Origin: Candidatus Heritagella intestinalis
GTDB lineage: Bacteria; Bacillota; Clostridia; Oscillospirales; Acutalibacteraceae
Direction of reading: 5' to 3'
Assembly (NCBI GenBank): GCA_904420555.1
Contig: CAJFVO010000002.1
Location: forward strand, 186,001-250,000
DNA: 64,000 nucleotides
Shown: piece after piece, positions 62,906 through 64,000 of the stretch
Layout of the letters: every line of letters starts with the position of its first letter
How positions within the stretch are numbered: the first letter of the stretch is position 1
Position numbers and translations under genes: made by a program
Notes under the pieces: generated by a model
Seen by the model: only the letters and a program-made list of their open reading frames with translations
Told to the model about the DNA's origin: nothing
The model's database searches: none

Positions 62906-63076
62906 GCGGCTGTCCGCCCCTGTTTCCGGCGCATTTGTCAAAGCTGAATGACGGCAGGGGCTGCCGCTCTTCCGGCCGGCTTCTTTCCGGCTGCCGGGAG
63001 GGCGCGGCCCCTTTTGCGTTCCCATCCCGCTGATCCTTTCTATTACGCAGACCCGCTAAGAAGGAGGCGTTTTGTA
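62906..63076. other. mreB-mreC intergenic region
   Basis: 170 bases of GC-rich sequence with several overlapping inverted repeats (GCCGGC-type stems near 62975-63000) and the mreC ribosome site AAGGAGG at 63061. No T run and no gene. Confidence 0.45.
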
Positions 63077-64000
63077 TTGAAAGATTTTTTCCACACCAAG
63101 AGCTTTAAAGTGCTCCTGGTATCCATATTCGTACTGCTGGGGCTTTTGCTCTACACCAGCAGCGTGGGAAGCTCCCTCACCGCCAACCTGCTGGGCTTCC
63201 TCTCCGCTCCCATGCAGAAAATCAGCACCGGCGTAGTTGCCAATGCTGCCGCCCTGGGAGAAGATCTGACCCGCTCCGCCGACGAGCTGGCAGCGGAAAA
63301 CCAGGCCCTGAAAGAAGAGATCCAGCAGCTCCGGGAGCAGCTGGTGGACTACTATGAAATCAAACAGGAAAACGAGCAGTATAAGACCGTCCTGGAGCTG
63401 AAAGAGGAAAACCAGGATTTCCAGATGCTCCCCGCCACGGTGATCGGCCGTGACCCCAACGATGTGTTCTATGGCTTTTCCATTGACCAGGGCTCCCTCA
63501 ACGGGGTCTCCGTCAATGACCCGGTGATTACCGGAGACGGCGTGGTGGGCTGGGTTTCCGAAGTATACGCCACTTCCAGCCAGGTGACCACCCTGTTTTC
63601 CCCCAGCACCAAAATCGGCGCCATGGCCAAGGAGAGCCGGGATACCGGCGTTACCGGCTGCGACATCACCCTGGCGGACCAGGGCCTGATTCAGCTGGGC
63701 TATCTGACCACGGATAACAGCGTCAAGGCCGGGGACATGATTACCACTACGGGCCTTTCCGGTATGTACCCCAAAGACCTGCTCATCGGCACTGTCACAG
63801 AAGTGCAGTATGAAGACAACGGCGTTTCCCAGTATGCCCTGGTGGAACCCTTTGTGGACATTAAAAACGTGCGGGACGTCTTTGTCCTCACTGACTTTGA
63901 AGGGAAAGGCGAGATCGCCATTACAGAGCAGGATCAGGACGCCGAGGCTTCCCCAAGCCCCAGCCCGTCCCCGTCCGCTTCTCCCTCCCCTTCCCCGGAG
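63077..64000 (+). CDS. mreC: Rod shape-determining protein MreC (runs off the window)
   Basis: 308 residues are visible with no stop before the window end. The start is TTG at 63077 (reading MKDFFHTKSFKVLLVSIFVL), ten bases after AAGGAGG; the first in-frame ATG lies about 45 codons later, inside the coding pattern. One membrane helix (residues 11-30) is followed by a coiled coil (ADELAAENQALKEEIQQLRE) and the MreC beta domains (VIGRDPNDVFYGFSIDQGS, GVVGWVSEVYATSSQVTTLF, TTTGLSGMYPKDLLIGTV). The tail becomes a Ser-Pro repeat. MreC links MreB filaments to the wall-synthesis machinery. Confidence 0.93.
   Translation, partial: MKDFFHTKSFKVLLVSIFVLLGLLLYTSSVGSSLTANLLGFLSAPMQKISTGVVANAAALGEDLTRSADELAAENQALKEEIQQLREQLVDYYEIKQENEQYKTVLELKEENQDFQMLPATVIGRDPNDVFYGFSIDQGSLNGVSVNDPVITGDGVVGWVSEVYATSSQVTTLFSPSTKIGAMAKESRDTGVTGCDITLADQGLIQLGYLTTDNSVKAGDMITTTGLSGMYPKDLLIGTVTEVQYEDNGVSQYALVEPFVDIKNVRDVFVLTDFEGKGEIAITEQDQDAEASPSPSPSPSASPSPSPE

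Overview
The window is a GC-rich chromosomal segment of a Gram-positive, endospore-forming member of the Clostridia, most likely an Oscillospirales gut-type anaerobe. This rests on: a Clostridia-style V-type ATPase operon; spoVAC-spoVAD behind a sigma-G-like promoter; single-chain dimeric glycyl-tRNA synthetase; strong AGGAGG ribosome sites with frequent ATGA or TGATG overlaps; and a zapA / U32 peptidase / dut / DUF4321 / mreB / mreC block. The genus cannot be named from the sequence alone. No rRNA, CRISPR array or intact insertion sequence was seen.

Layout. 0-3.7 kb: tail of a ClC channel gene, a patatin-like lipase, a membrane acyltransferase, tRNA-Val(GAC), an AT-rich orphan gene and tRNA-Ser(CGA). 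3.7-13.4 kb: a complete V-type ATPase operon on the minus strand in the order G/H-I-K-E-C-F-(DUF1963)-A-B-D, the Enterococcus ntp order plus one inserted gene; subunit K keeps the known sodium ligands. 13.5-18.6 kb: an aldo/keto reductase and a DUF6054 gene, a zinc-type ABC importer with an operator over its start site, and an MltG-like lipoprotein. 18.7-22.2 kb: spoVAD, spoVAC, leuD and leuC. 22.4-27.9 kb: a LacI-family regulator followed by two Gfo/Idh/MocA dehydrogenases and two TIM-barrel isomerase/epimerases, a sugar oxidation/isomerisation module interrupted by 420 bp of hairpin-rich noncoding DNA. 28-31.5 kb: a flavodoxin-like protein, xpt, a PepSY lipoprotein and glyQS.

31.5-51.3 kb is the most unusual part: an all-minus-strand locus with a secreted/membrane von Willebrand A (VWA) protein, two giant tubulin-like GTPase paralogues, two proteins of no recognised family, a zinc-ribbon TRAFAC-like GTPase, a GAP1-like partner, a pseudokinase, a Sel1-repeat membrane protein and a 13-14-helix membrane protein. 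The upstream tubulin paralogue has lost its C-terminus to a stop codon and frameshifts that can still be read, and a decayed copy of the VWA gene's 3' end lies beside it, so the locus has gone through duplication and decay. A consensus promoter lies between the decayed and the intact tubulin gene. I infer a membrane-linked, nucleotide-driven assembly related to predicted GTPase-centred signalling or conflict systems; its function is unknown.

51.5-64 kb: three tandem terminators, tRNA-Arg(ACG), a GNAT acetyltransferase, a phage-type replication-protein fragment, a GH13 alpha-glucan hydrolase and glycogen phosphorylase (glycogen/maltodextrin use), then the cell division and cell-shape block zapA, U32 peptidase, dut, DUF4321, mreB and mreC (cut by the window end).
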